DNA from: JANMES01 sp038329865
GTDB lineage: Bacteria > Planctomycetota > Phycisphaerae > Tepidisphaerales > Tepidisphaeraceae
Length of the DNA stretch: 64,000 bases
Direction of reading: 5' to 3'
Assembly: GCA_038329865.1 (NCBI GenBank)
Contig: JBBQNK010000005.1
Location: forward strand, 62,001 to 126,000
Of this stretch, positions 54,718-63,285 are shown one piece after another. The notes beneath the pieces are model-generated. The model was given only the letters and a program-made list of their open reading frames with translations. It did not search any database and was not told the origin of the DNA. The position numbers were made by a program, and so were the translations under genes. How positions within the stretch are numbered: position 1 is the stretch's first letter; the number at the start of each line of letters is the position of its first letter.

Positions 54718-56730
54718 TTAAAACGGAATCGACTGATCCATCCAGTCATCCGCCTTCAACACTTGCTTGCGATTGAATCGCGCGATGCGTTCGGCCCGGG
54801 ACTGCGCGATTTTGATCAATCGATCAGCGCCGATTTTCTTCCACATTTTAACGAGGTGCGGCGCGTGTCGATGAAAAAGATCATCCTCCACGCTGGCGAA
54901 AAGTTGTGCGCAACCCGGATCGCCCTGCCGGGCGGCTCGGCCGAAGAGTTGGCGGTCGACTCGGTGGCTGCCGTGCGGCTCGGTGTCGAGCACGTGAAGC
55001 CCGCCGAGTTCCGCGACGCCGCGGGCGAGCTTGATGTCGGTTCCGCGGCCGGCCATGTTGGTGGCGACGGTGATTTTCCCGGGCCGCCCGGCTTCGGCGA
55101 CGATGTTCGCCTCCTGCTCGTTCTGCGCCGCGTTAAGCACGCGATGTACCCGCCCCGCCGCGGCGAGGCGCTTGCTGATTTCGTCGCTGGCCAGCACGCT
55201 TCTCGTGCCGATGAGCACGGGGATTTCCTTCGCGTTGAGCTCTAGCGCGTGCGTCACCACCGCGTCGTACTTTTCTTCCAATGTGTCGAACATTTCCGTC
55301 GGCAGTTGCTTGCGGATGTTGGGCTTGTTGGTGGGGACGCGAACCACCGGCCGCTGGTAGATCTGCCACAGCTCGCCGCTGGCTTCCCACGCCGTGCCGG
55401 TCATGCCGCCCATCATCGGGTACTGGCGGAAGAATCGCTGGAAGCTGAGGCGCGCCAGGTTCTCCTTGTCGGCGGTGACGGTGACACCTTCCTTGATTTC
55501 GATCGCCTGGTGCAGGCCGTGCCGCCACGACCGGTCCGCCATCACGCGGCCGGTGAATTCGTCGATGATCTGCACCTTGCCGGTAGGGTCGACGAGGTAT
55601 TGCTCGTCGCGAATGAAGCAATGACGCGCGACCAGCGACTGCGTCACCAGCTCTTCGCGGCGGCGCTCGCCTTTCCAGAAACCGCTGGCGCTTGAGAGCG
55701 TGGCGAGCGCCTCTTTCCCGCGCTCGGTGAGATCGACGCTGCGCACGGTGCGATCGACGCTGAAGTCCTTACCGACTTCAAGCACCTGCGCAAGCGCGTC
55801 GGCCTGCCGGTAGATTTCGCTGTTCGGCTCGTCGTGCGGCGAGTTGGAAATGATCAGTGGCGTGACGGCTTCGTCGATCAGCAGGCTGTCGGCTTCGTCG
55901 ACGATCACGCGGAACAACCCCGGCACGACCAGCCCCGGCCCCGCGCGGCCGGGCGTGGCGAGCAGCGCGGTCGACATGTGCCCCGGCGTGCGGAGCGATC
56001 CCATCGAATCGCTCCCGCCCCAGATGCCGCGGTTGTTGCCGGTGGCGATCGGCTTCACGGCGCGCATCGCGTCGATCGTGATCTGGTCGCGAAGAAAATC
56101 CGCGACCAGTTCCTTGCTCGTGCAGTAGACCACGTTGCGGCGGTAGTGATCGGTGCGCTCACTTGGCGAAGTTTCGTGCGTGATATGGCCGACCGTCAGG
56201 CCGAGTTCGTCGTAAACGGGTTTCATTTCCTCGGCGTCGCGGGCGACGAGGTAATCGTTGACGGTGATGACATGCACCGGCCGGCCGCTCCAGCCCCACA
56301 GGGAGGCGGCGAGCGACGCGGTGAGCGTTTTGCCTTCGCCGGTCGCCATCTCGGCGATAGCGCCCTGGCACATCACCAGCGCGCCGATGACCTGCACCGG
56401 GTACGGCCGCAAGCCCTTGCCGCGGAACGCGCCTTCGCGAACGATGGCCATTGCGCGGTTGAGCGCCGCGTCTTTCAGCCGATTGAGCCGGGCGAGATCG
56501 CGCACTTCGCCGACGGCTTCGCGAAACGCCGCCGCGCCCAGCGCGTGAATCTCCGGCTCCAGCGCCTCGATCGCCGCCGCCTGCGCCTGCAATTTCGCCA
56601 GCACCGGCCGGCGGTTTTTCGCCCAACCGACGATACCGTTGACGAACGCATCCAGACCCTTGAGGTCCGGCGCTTTCACGCGCCGGGCATCGAAGACGGA
56701 GAAGAGGTCTTGTGTGGAGGTTTCACTCAT
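54718..56730 (-). CDS. Short SecA-like translocation ATPase
   Basis: 670 residues against about 900 for housekeeping SecA. DEAD motor present: Walker A IAEMATGEGKTLTASLAAS, VHVITVNDYLVARDAEEMKP, PIATGNNRG, Walker B LFRVIVDEADSLLIDEAVTP, MTGTAWEAS, ITVATNMAGRGTDIKLARGV and QLFGRAARQGDPGCAQLFAS. The helical scaffold ends early, and the C-terminal zinc and linker tail (CxCxSG...) is absent; the chain ends MDQSIPF. The gene is the last of the minus-strand export locus and follows the M50-fusion gene across an ACTTAGG hairpin. It probably feeds one or few substrates of that locus into SecYEG or a dedicated channel. Confidence 0.93.
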   Translation of the reverse strand: MSETSTQDLFSVFDARRVKAPDLKGLDAFVNGIVGWAKNRRPVLAKLQAQAAAIEALEPEIHALGAAAFREAVGEVRDLARLNRLKDAALNRAMAIVREGAFRGKGLRPYPVQVIGALVMCQGAIAEMATGEGKTLTASLAASLWGWSGRPVHVITVNDYLVARDAEEMKPVYDELGLTVGHITHETSPSERTDHYRRNVVYCTSKELVADFLRDQITIDAMRAVKPIATGNNRGIWGGSDSMGSLRTPGHMSTALLATPGRAGPGLVVPGLFRVIVDEADSLLIDEAVTPLIISNSPHDEPNSEIYRQADALAQVLEVGKDFSVDRTVRSVDLTERGKEALATLSSASGFWKGERRREELVTQSLVARHCFIRDEQYLVDPTGKVQIIDEFTGRVMADRSWRHGLHQAIEIKEGVTVTADKENLARLSFQRFFRQYPMMGGMTGTAWEASGELWQIYQRPVVRVPTNKPNIRKQLPTEMFDTLEEKYDAVVTHALELNAKEIPVLIGTRSVLASDEISKRLAAAGRVHRVLNAAQNEQEANIVAEAGRPGKITVATNMAGRGTDIKLARGVAELGGLHVLDTEPHGSHRVDRQLFGRAARQGDPGCAQLFASVEDDLFHRHAPHLVKMWKKIGADRLIKIAQSRAERIARFNRKQVLKADDWMDQSIPF

Positions 56731-56738
56731 TGTTTTTC

Positions 56739-56814
56739 AGGACTTAGGACTAAGGACTTAGGACTTAGTGAGATGGCCGCTTTACTTAGTCCTAAGTCCT
56801 TGGCCCTAAGTCCT
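56739..56814. repeat. ACTTAGG-family hairpin, copy 4
   Basis: AGGACTTAGGACTAAGGACT begins the left arm (56739-56768) and ACTTAGTCCTAAGTCCTTGG the right (56784-56814). Interrupts the junction between the M50-fusion and SecA-like genes. Confidence 0.88.
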
Positions 56815-56820
56815 ACTCTC

Positions 56821-58995
56821 TTACCATTGACTCGCCGCGCTCTTCGTTTGGATGAGCTGCCAGAAACGGATGGACCACTGCGCGATCAGCGGCATTTTCT
56901 TTTCGAGTTGGAAGCGAACCGTCGCGCGCTGGCCGGGCAGGTAACGGCTGTCGGGGTTGACGAGGCGCACGCGCACTTCGAACTGCGGCACGAGCGGCCG
57001 GGTGCCCTTGGGGTCGCGCGGGTCGATCGCGACTTCACCGCCGCTGCCGGTGCCCAGGGCGGCGCTTTCCAGTTCATTGCGCGCGCCGATCAGCTCCGGG
57101 TGCTGGCCGAGCAGCACCGTGCCGGCGTCGCTGGACATTCTAATCTCGCACGTCTCGGGCGAATCCTTGATGACCCGATCGAGGTCACGCTGCTCGAGCA
57201 CGGCCCGCACTTCGATCTCCTGGATGGTGATCATCGTTCCCACCGGCTGGCTCGGGCCGATGAACTGGTCGTCCATCTGCTTCAGGCCCGGGTTGATGAA
57301 CACGCCGTCGAACGGCGCGACGATCGTCAGATCGTTCATGCGGCGTTTGAGGTCTTCCAGCTGCGAGGTGATGTTGTTCAACCGGTCCTGCTCGATCTGC
57401 TGCTTGTTCGGGTCCTGCGTCATGGCGGTGCGGACGGCGACCATCTGGCCCTGGCGGTCGGCGTCCATCTGCTTCATCTGCTTTTCGAGCTGGTCGTTGT
57501 GGAGGACCATGATCGGATCGCCCTTGCGCAGCCACGAGCCGTCCTTGACCATGATGCGCGAGATGAACCCGCCTTCGCCGGAGCGAACGGTTTGCTTCTG
57601 CGCGGCTTCAACCACGCCTTCGGCATAGACGTTGTACGGGAATTTGATCAGCCCGATGAGGATGACGACCGTCGCCGCCACCGCGCCGCTGAACGCGATC
57701 GCCCGGCCGCGCTTGCGGTGCAGCTCGGGCTCGATCGTCAGGTACTTGAAGACCTGGAAAACCGGCACGACAACGAACGTGATCCCCATGCCGATCGCCA
57801 TCAGCACGCCCACGACCGGCAGCTGAAACGCCACCACCAGCATGATGATCGCGCTGACGAACACGCGGTAGATCGACGAACCGATCGCGTACGAAAGCAG
57901 CCAGAATCGCTGCAACAGCGGCGGGAGCGGCTGGGTCATCTTCACGCGGAAGACGTGCCGCTTGATCAGGCCCAGCGCATACTCCGTGCTCTTCTGGCGC
58001 AGATTGGGGATTTCCAGGAAGTCGGAAAGGATGTAGTACCCGTCGTATCGCAGCAGCGGGTTGGCGTTGAAGACGAGCGTGGTGACCGACGCGATCAGCA
58101 TCGCGTTGTACGCCAGTTGATGCACGACTGCTTGCGGATCGGTGTTCCGCCAGATGAACGCGCAGATCGCCGCGAAGAAAAGCTCCACGATCATGCCGGC
58201 CGAGCCGACGAACACGCGCTGCCACTTGTTGGAGAACGCCCACGCGGTCGACGCATCGACGTAAGGCGTCGGCACGAGCACGAGCAGCATGATGCCCAGC
58301 TCATGACACTCCCCGCCGAACCGCCGACAGGCGAACGCGTGGCCGAGCTCGTGGATCAGCTTCACGAAAACGAACACCAAATACATGTAGATGACGTTGA
58401 TCGTGTTGTGGTAAAGATCGACCGCCTTGGCGGCATCCACCTTCAGTTGCGGCCAGGCGGGGATGAGCATGATGACGGCAACCGTCACCACCACCAGCCA
58501 GACCATCGCGCCGAACTTGCTGAACATGCCGCGCACGATCGGCATCCAGCGGGTGAGAAATTTGTCCGGGTCCCAGATCGGAATCCGCGGGAAGAAGATG
58601 TTCATCAGCCGGCGCTGAAACTTCTGCTTCTGCTGCTGCTTGTGTCGGCGGAGCAGGACAGTGGCGTCGGGGGTGACGTCGGCGTCGATGAGGTTCGCGG
58701 AGTAAAGGTGCGAGAGGATCTGGATCACTTCCGGCTGCGTCGGCGCGTCGTCCGCAAGCTGCCCGCCGCAAAGGTCCCAGGCTTCTTCGACGGTGCGCGA
58801 ACCGTCAAGCAGTCCGACGAATCGGTAGGCGGCGTCGGAAAGCCGGTGGAACTGATTGCCGGCCGGGTCGCGTACAACGTACCACCGCTCGCCGCGGTAA
58901 TACTGGCGGGAAATCTGCGCACCCGATCGCAACTTCACGCGCAGATCAGCGACGCGATACCAGGATTCAGAAAATGTGGGTCGAATGGCGAGCAT
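56821..58995 (-). CDS. PqqD-like/M50 site-2 protease/HlyD fusion protein
   Basis: 724 residues. Residues 25-110 (YRGERWYVVRDPAGNQFHRL, YRFVGLLDGSRTVEEAWDLC) have the PqqD/RiPP-recognition-like winged pattern. A membrane region with the zinc site KLIHELGHAFACRRFGGECH and the second motif NANPLLRYDGYYILSDFLEI defines an M50 intramembrane protease; both sites look intact. More helices follow to about residue 440. Then a periplasmic HlyD/lipoyl part appears: TVRSGEGGFISRIMVKDGSW, a coiled coil DQLEKQMKQMDADRQGQMV and IVAPFDGVFINPGLKQMDDQ. It is predicted to recognise a cytosolic substrate, cut or hold it in the membrane and link to an adaptor. Between the GAF-HlyD and SecA-like genes. Confidence 0.9.
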   Translation of the reverse strand: MLAIRPTFSESWYRVADLRVKLRSGAQISRQYYRGERWYVVRDPAGNQFHRLSDAAYRFVGLLDGSRTVEEAWDLCGGQLADDAPTQPEVIQILSHLYSANLIDADVTPDATVLLRRHKQQQKQKFQRRLMNIFFPRIPIWDPDKFLTRWMPIVRGMFSKFGAMVWLVVVTVAVIMLIPAWPQLKVDAAKAVDLYHNTINVIYMYLVFVFVKLIHELGHAFACRRFGGECHELGIMLLVLVPTPYVDASTAWAFSNKWQRVFVGSAGMIVELFFAAICAFIWRNTDPQAVVHQLAYNAMLIASVTTLVFNANPLLRYDGYYILSDFLEIPNLRQKSTEYALGLIKRHVFRVKMTQPLPPLLQRFWLLSYAIGSSIYRVFVSAIIMLVVAFQLPVVGVLMAIGMGITFVVVPVFQVFKYLTIEPELHRKRGRAIAFSGAVAATVVILIGLIKFPYNVYAEGVVEAAQKQTVRSGEGGFISRIMVKDGSWLRKGDPIMVLHNDQLEKQMKQMDADRQGQMVAVRTAMTQDPNKQQIEQDRLNNITSQLEDLKRRMNDLTIVAPFDGVFINPGLKQMDDQFIGPSQPVGTMITIQEIEVRAVLEQRDLDRVIKDSPETCEIRMSSDAGTVLLGQHPELIGARNELESAALGTGSGGEVAIDPRDPKGTRPLVPQFEVRVRLVNPDSRYLPGQRATVRFQLEKKMPLIAQWSIRFWQLIQTKSAASQW

Positions 58996-59001
58996 GAGTA
59001 G

Positions 59002-59064
59002 TAGGACTTAGGTCAAAGGACTTAGGACTAAGTGAAAAAACCAAGTCCTAAGTCCTTAGTCCTA
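59002..59064. repeat. ACTTAGG-family hairpin, copy 5
   Basis: TAGGACTTAGGTCAAAGGAC begins the left arm at 59002; the right arm CAAGTCCTAAGTCCTTAGTC ends TA at 59064. Interrupts the junction between the GAF-HlyD and M50-fusion genes. Confidence 0.88.
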
Positions 59065-59067
59065 TTT

Positions 59068-60996
59068 TTAGAGCCACATCTTCATCCGTACAAAGTCCAC
59101 CAGCTTGTGCGTCCAGATGTAGATGAGCGGGCGCGGTTCGACGTCGATGCGGGCTTCGCCGGACATGTCGGCCTTCCAGGAGGGGTCGGGTTCTTCGAGC
59201 TTGGCGTAGACCTTGAACGCGTTCACGCCGTTCTCCACTGTTGCCGTCGGAACGACGCGGTCGATCGTGATCCGTCGGCGGTCACGCGGATCACTGGTCG
59301 TCGCGATGAACCCCACCTGCCGACGCCCGTCCGGACGCGGCTCGAAAATGTTGTTGATGTCCGACTCCGACACCTTGATCTCCGCATGCAGATCGTCGGC
59401 CTTGGCCATCTGCATCAGCGCGTCGCCCTGCTTGAACGTGGCGTTGATCTTGTCTTCGATATCGCACTTGATGATCTGCCCGTCGAACGGCGCGGTGACT
59501 TTCGTTTCTTCAATTTGCTTGGTGTAAAGTTCGACGTCCTGCATCGCGCGCTCGTACTGAAACCGCGCGATCTCGGCCTCGCCGAACTTCCCGTCATTGC
59601 GGGCGGCGTTGGCCTTGCCGCTGGCTTCGAGGGCGGCGGACTTGGCCTCGATCAACCGATTCTTCAGCGCGAACGATCGAATCTCAACCAGCACATCGCC
59701 CTTCTTAACCGACTGCCCGGGCTTGACGAGGATCTTCGTCACCTGCTCTTCGAACGGCATGGAGATTGTCCGCGGCTCAATCGGCTGGAACGAGAACGGC
59801 GCCGACACGTGATACATCGGCTTGTACAGCGAAACGAAAATGATCACGGCGATCGATAAAATAAAGATCAGCTTCGCCAGCATGTGCTTCGGCCCGATGA
59901 CGAGCTTGGCCGTCTCGCGGGCGCTGATGCCGGCCTTGGTGATGAGGTAGCGGTCGTTGACGTAGCGGTCGTAAAGCTGCGTCGCCAGCAATTCCACCGC
60001 GACGGCCAGTCCCTGCGCCATCCCCGGCGTGATCTTCGTGCCGGGGAGGAACTCCAGCGTCACCACGCCGGTGATTTCTTCCTTGCGCCGCAGCGGCAGC
60101 GAGAGAATCGCGTTGCCGCCCTGCGAGCGGGAGAGGATTTGTGCATTGCGGCTGACGTTCTGCGAGCCGCCGCCTTCAGGCGAATACTGCACCATCTGTT
60201 CCTGGTCGAGGCATTCTTCCATCGCCCCTTCGATCTGCACGATCAGTTCCTGCTTGCGATCGAATTCTTCGGTGTGCGACAGCGCCTGCACCTTGATCTG
60301 CTGATTCTTCACCCAGCCGAGCGACACGCGCGACGCGCTGGTACGCTGCGCGAGTTCGTTGCAAAGATTCAAACACGCCTGCTGAAAGCCGTCGCTGTTG
60401 GCGACTGCGTTGGCAAGCTGCAGCACGTTCTGGTGGCTCTGCGCGACGGTGCGTGCGAGGTCGCTGTTGCGGCGGAGCGTGTACAGATCGAAATAACCGG
60501 CCACCAACTGCATCTGCATCAGGCGCTGCTTGGCGCGGTCGATGTTCATGCAACGCGTGATGACGGCGGTGACGGCGATGACATTGCCATCCTGCCGGAG
60601 CGGCGTGACAAGACAGAACTGCGGCTCGCCTCCTTCGCCGGGGTTGCCGAGTTCGATCAGCCCTTCTTTATTCTGCACGATGCACGGGCGGACGAGATCT
60701 TGAAACGCCTCGAGCGCCGCCGCCCGGACTTCAGCGTTGGCGTTATCCGGGCGGATGTGGGCGACATTGCGGAGCGTCTGCGAGTCGCCGGATTTTTCAA
60801 CGAGGAACGCCGCCGCCTCCGTCGCGACGACGGTGACCGCCTGCGTGGTTAAAATGTCGTGAATGAACGCGGGCAGCGAGGAGCTGGCGTCGAGGAGGCG
60901 CTGCACCATCTGCGATCGCGCGGGCACGCCGGCCGACTGCGCCGTGCTCGACGGTTCGGATCCTTGCGATGAGCTTTCCACTACACCTGATGACAA
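59068..60996 (-). CDS. Double-GAF/HlyD membrane-fusion protein
   Basis: 642 residues from TTG 60994-60996, which has GGGAG 7 bases upstream; no ATG or GTG start fits better. Two GAF-like domains occupy residues 30-185 (AVTVVATEAAAFLVEKSGDS, FCLVTPLRQDGNVIAVTAVI) and 195-345 (ASRVSLGWVKNQQIKVQALS, NAILSLPLRRKEEITGVVTL). A membrane helix follows (MLAKLIFILSIAVIIFVSLY). The C-terminal 240 residues form a HlyD adaptor with a biotinyl-lipoyl half (ILVKPGQSVKKGDVLVEIRS), coiled coil (EIARFQYERAMQDVELYTKQ) and barrel (VTAPFDGQIIKCDIEDKINA). The GAFs are cytosolic, so signal sensing may control the periplasmic adaptor. Confidence 0.9.
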   Translation of the reverse strand: MSSGVVESSSQGSEPSSTAQSAGVPARSQMVQRLLDASSSLPAFIHDILTTQAVTVVATEAAAFLVEKSGDSQTLRNVAHIRPDNANAEVRAAALEAFQDLVRPCIVQNKEGLIELGNPGEGGEPQFCLVTPLRQDGNVIAVTAVITRCMNIDRAKQRLMQMQLVAGYFDLYTLRRNSDLARTVAQSHQNVLQLANAVANSDGFQQACLNLCNELAQRTSASRVSLGWVKNQQIKVQALSHTEEFDRKQELIVQIEGAMEECLDQEQMVQYSPEGGGSQNVSRNAQILSRSQGGNAILSLPLRRKEEITGVVTLEFLPGTKITPGMAQGLAVAVELLATQLYDRYVNDRYLITKAGISARETAKLVIGPKHMLAKLIFILSIAVIIFVSLYKPMYHVSAPFSFQPIEPRTISMPFEEQVTKILVKPGQSVKKGDVLVEIRSFALKNRLIEAKSAALEASGKANAARNDGKFGEAEIARFQYERAMQDVELYTKQIEETKVTAPFDGQIIKCDIEDKINATFKQGDALMQMAKADDLHAEIKVSESDINNIFEPRPDGRRQVGFIATTSDPRDRRRITIDRVVPTATVENGVNAFKVYAKLEEPDPSWKADMSGEARIDVEPRPLIYIWTHKLVDFVRMKMWL

Positions 60997-61087
60997 GTCA
61001 AAACTCCCATTGACCCCGAAGGGGACATGATTCTAGCCGTTTTTACCCTATTCGGGTTCGATCTCACGGCACTTATCGAAAATAATT

Positions 61088-61915
61088 TTATCGCCCAGCG
61101 GTCTGCGGCTGCTCAGCCAATTTCACTGATACACTCATGCCAGACGGCTTATTTTCACTGTTGGGCATTTCCGCTCGGAACAGCCGGGTGTTGCTCGCGG
61201 CGTCGGCCGAGGGATTGAGGAAGACGATCTTGGCCGTACGGACCTGCGGGTCGTTCTCGTAGCGCACTTCCACCGAGTCGCCGATTTTAAGCTTGTTGAC
61301 GTCGTCGGTGCGAAGCGAGGCTTCGACGTTCAGCTTGCTGTTATCGGTCACGACGGCAGCGGGCTTGCTCGGGTCGGCCACTTCGCCGGGGTCGGCGTCG
61401 ATCTTCTCCACGATGCCGTTGATCTCGCTGATCAGGACCATGCGGTCGATCTTCTTCTGTTGCACTTCCAGCTCGGCCTTTTTCTTGGCGGTGTCTTCCT
61501 TCTGCAGGTCAACCTTCAACTCGCCGATGAGGACGGCCAGCTGCGCGTCTTCGACTTCGGCGTCATTCTGCCCGCCGGCCGCCTGGATCTGCTTCTTGCG
61601 GGCGAGCTCGACTCGCTTCTGCGCCAGGTCCGCCTCGGCGGCTTTAATCTGAATGCCGCTGTTGGCTTCGATCGCCATCGAGTCCATTTCCTTGCGCTCG
61701 ACACTGTCGTCGAGTTGTATTAGAGGCTGGCCGACTTTGACGGCATCGCCGGGCTTGACCAGCACCGTTTTGACCAGGCCTTGCACCGGGAAAGACATCT
61801 CTGCGCGCTGCGACGGCTTGGTCACGCCGTTCGGCAGAAACAGATCACCGGCCATCGCCCATGACGACAGCGACATGACCGCCAACGACCAGACGATTTG
61901 TCGCGCGCACTTCAT
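61088..61915 (-). CDS. Periplasmic HlyD/RND-type adaptor protein, secreted
   Basis: 275 residues from MKCARQIVWSLAVMSLSSWA (ATG 61913-61915, AGAGG 9 bases upstream). It has a cleavable signal peptide and no anchor, so it is free in the periplasm. Mature parts: lipoyl half FPVQGLVKTVLVKPGDAVKV, coiled coil from AQKRVELARKKQIQ to EVQQKKIDRM, second lipoyl half ISEINGIVEKIDADPGEVA, barrel LNVEASLRTDDVNKLKIGDS. It pairs with the other adaptors in the locus. Confidence 0.9.
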   Translation of the reverse strand: MKCARQIVWSLAVMSLSSWAMAGDLFLPNGVTKPSQRAEMSFPVQGLVKTVLVKPGDAVKVGQPLIQLDDSVERKEMDSMAIEANSGIQIKAAEADLAQKRVELARKKQIQAAGGQNDAEVEDAQLAVLIGELKVDLQKEDTAKKKAELEVQQKKIDRMVLISEINGIVEKIDADPGEVADPSKPAAVVTDNSKLNVEASLRTDDVNKLKIGDSVEVRYENDPQVRTAKIVFLNPSADAASNTRLFRAEMPNSENKPSGMSVSVKLAEQPQTAGR

Positions 61916-62150
61916 AAAGCCTCTGCTTCCGGAGGAAAATCGACCCCTGGCTGGCCTGAACCGCGAACGGCCCACGGCGATCTGCCGATTGTTTATATGC
62001 TGCAGTTATAACAGGTCAAGGCAAAACAGCCCGTTCAGTCAATCGGTTTTTCGGGAGGTCACGATTCAACTTTGAACGGCTTTTCATTGTCCAGTTCGAT
62101 TTAAGCTATTATGGGACGCAGAATCACGCCCCACTGCAATTTTTGCAATG

Positions 62151-62226
62151 GTGTAGCCGGCGAGCTTGCTCGCCGTTGTCTTGCTGCGGGTATCCACTCA
62201 ACGGCGAGCAAGCTCGCCGGCTACAC
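62151..62226. repeat. GTGTAGCCGGCGAGCTTGCT inverted repeat
   Basis: The 27-base arms at 62151-62177 and 62200-62226 are perfect complements; each arm also holds a GGCGAGCTTGCTCGCC palindrome. It lies in the 326-base gap 61916-62241 between the two adaptor genes of the export locus; nothing else is evident in that gap. Confidence 0.88.
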
Positions 62227-62241
62227 GAAAGAATCAGCCCC

Positions 62242-63228
62242 TCACTTCATCGTAACAGCCGGCGCGGGCTGGGTCGCAGGGACGGTGACCAGATCTTTCA
62301 CGTACACGTCCATCTGCTGCCCCACGTAGATCGGCAGGTCCTTCGGATCGAACTGGTAAAGCACCTGCAGCACGCGGGTATCCACCCGCTCGGTGGAATC
62401 GCCGGTAAGCGACTTCTTGGGAACAATGTACGGCTCAACCCGCACCAGCGTGAGCGGCGTGCTGATCTTGTTGTTGCCGCGCACGAACGCGACCGCGTCG
62501 GCCTTGGGGTCGAGCCGCCAGGCGTCGTTCTCGTCGATGTCAGTCCGAACGACGAGCGTTTTGACGTTTCCCATCACCATCAGCGGCGTGGCGACAACGT
62601 TGGCCGGCGCGAATTCGCCAAGGTGCACCTTGATCTGCAAAACTCGTCCATCGACCGGCGCGCGGACGACCCGGCGATCAATCTCCGTCCGGACCGCCGA
62701 CACCGCGGCTTCGGCGCTTTGCACGTCGGCCTGCGATTTGGCGTACGACGCCTCGGCCTTCTGAACCGCGTAGCGGCGCGTGTCCAACTCTTCCTTGCTC
62801 ACCGCCCGCGTGTCGCCGATCTCCGACCACATCGAAAACTGATTCCGCGCGTCCGCCTGGTTGGCGGCCTGAACTTTAACTTCTTCCTGCGCGCTCTTCT
62901 GCGCTGCAAGCTTGACCAGCAGATCCGCCTGAAGCTCGCGGTCATCGATGCGGAACAGCGGATCGCCTTTCTTCACTTCCGAACCGACAGCCACCGGAAG
63001 TTCCCGAACGATCCCCGCGACCGACGTGCCGATCTGGATGTTCTCGGTGCTGGCTTCGACGATCCCCGCCCCCGCGATGTAAACCGCAAACGGCGCCGCC
63101 GACGGCTGCACCACCGGCTCGGCCGGCATGATCGGCTTGGCGCCCCGGGCGACGACGAACATCGCGAAGACGATGCCGAGGAGGGAGATGACGGGCAACA
63201 TATAGGTGCGAAACATAGAGGGCTCCAT
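62242..63228 (-). CDS. HlyD/RND-type periplasmic adaptor, membrane-anchored
   Basis: 328 residues with an N-terminal anchor (YMLPVISLLGIVFAMFVVAR), a lipoyl half NIQIGTSVAGIVRELPVAVG, a long coiled coil (AAQKSAQEEVKVQAANQADA to AEASYAKSQADVQSAEAAVS), the second lipoyl half VRAPVDGRVLQIKVHLGEFA and barrel LVVRTDIDENDAWRLDPKAD. This is the usual plan of a MacA-like or AcrA-like adaptor. It follows the ATPase gene by 57 bases, so together with a MacB-like permease expected upstream, outside the window, it would form a tripartite ABC exporter. Confidence 0.93.
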   Translation of the reverse strand: MEPSMFRTYMLPVISLLGIVFAMFVVARGAKPIMPAEPVVQPSAAPFAVYIAGAGIVEASTENIQIGTSVAGIVRELPVAVGSEVKKGDPLFRIDDRELQADLLVKLAAQKSAQEEVKVQAANQADARNQFSMWSEIGDTRAVSKEELDTRRYAVQKAEASYAKSQADVQSAEAAVSAVRTEIDRRVVRAPVDGRVLQIKVHLGEFAPANVVATPLMVMGNVKTLVVRTDIDENDAWRLDPKADAVAFVRGNNKISTPLTLVRVEPYIVPKKSLTGDSTERVDTRVLQVLYQFDPKDLPIYVGQQMDVYVKDLVTVPATQPAPAVTMK

Positions 63229-63237
63229 TTGGCGCTG

Positions 63238-63282
63238 GGCGTTAGGCGTTAGAAGGATCGTACTTCCTACCGCCTAACGCCT
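63238..63282. repeat. GGCGTTAGGCGTTAG inverted repeat
   Basis: GGCGTTAGGCGTTAGAAGGA (from 63238) is partly complemented by TTCCTACCGCCTAACGCC (ending 63282), with a 6-base loop. It lies at the junction of the ATPase and adaptor genes. Confidence 0.75.
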
Positions 63283-63285
63283 CCT

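Noticed and set aside
55834..59001. A 1055-codon plus-strand open frame
   Set aside because: It runs antisense to the SecA-like and M50-fusion genes and has the Arg/His/Asp-rich composition of an antisense frame in GC-rich DNA, with no domain.
54636..59064. The three ACTTAGG repeats here as a CRISPR-like array
   Set aside because: The copies are kilobases apart, are palindromes of variable length, and have no regular spacers or cas genes.
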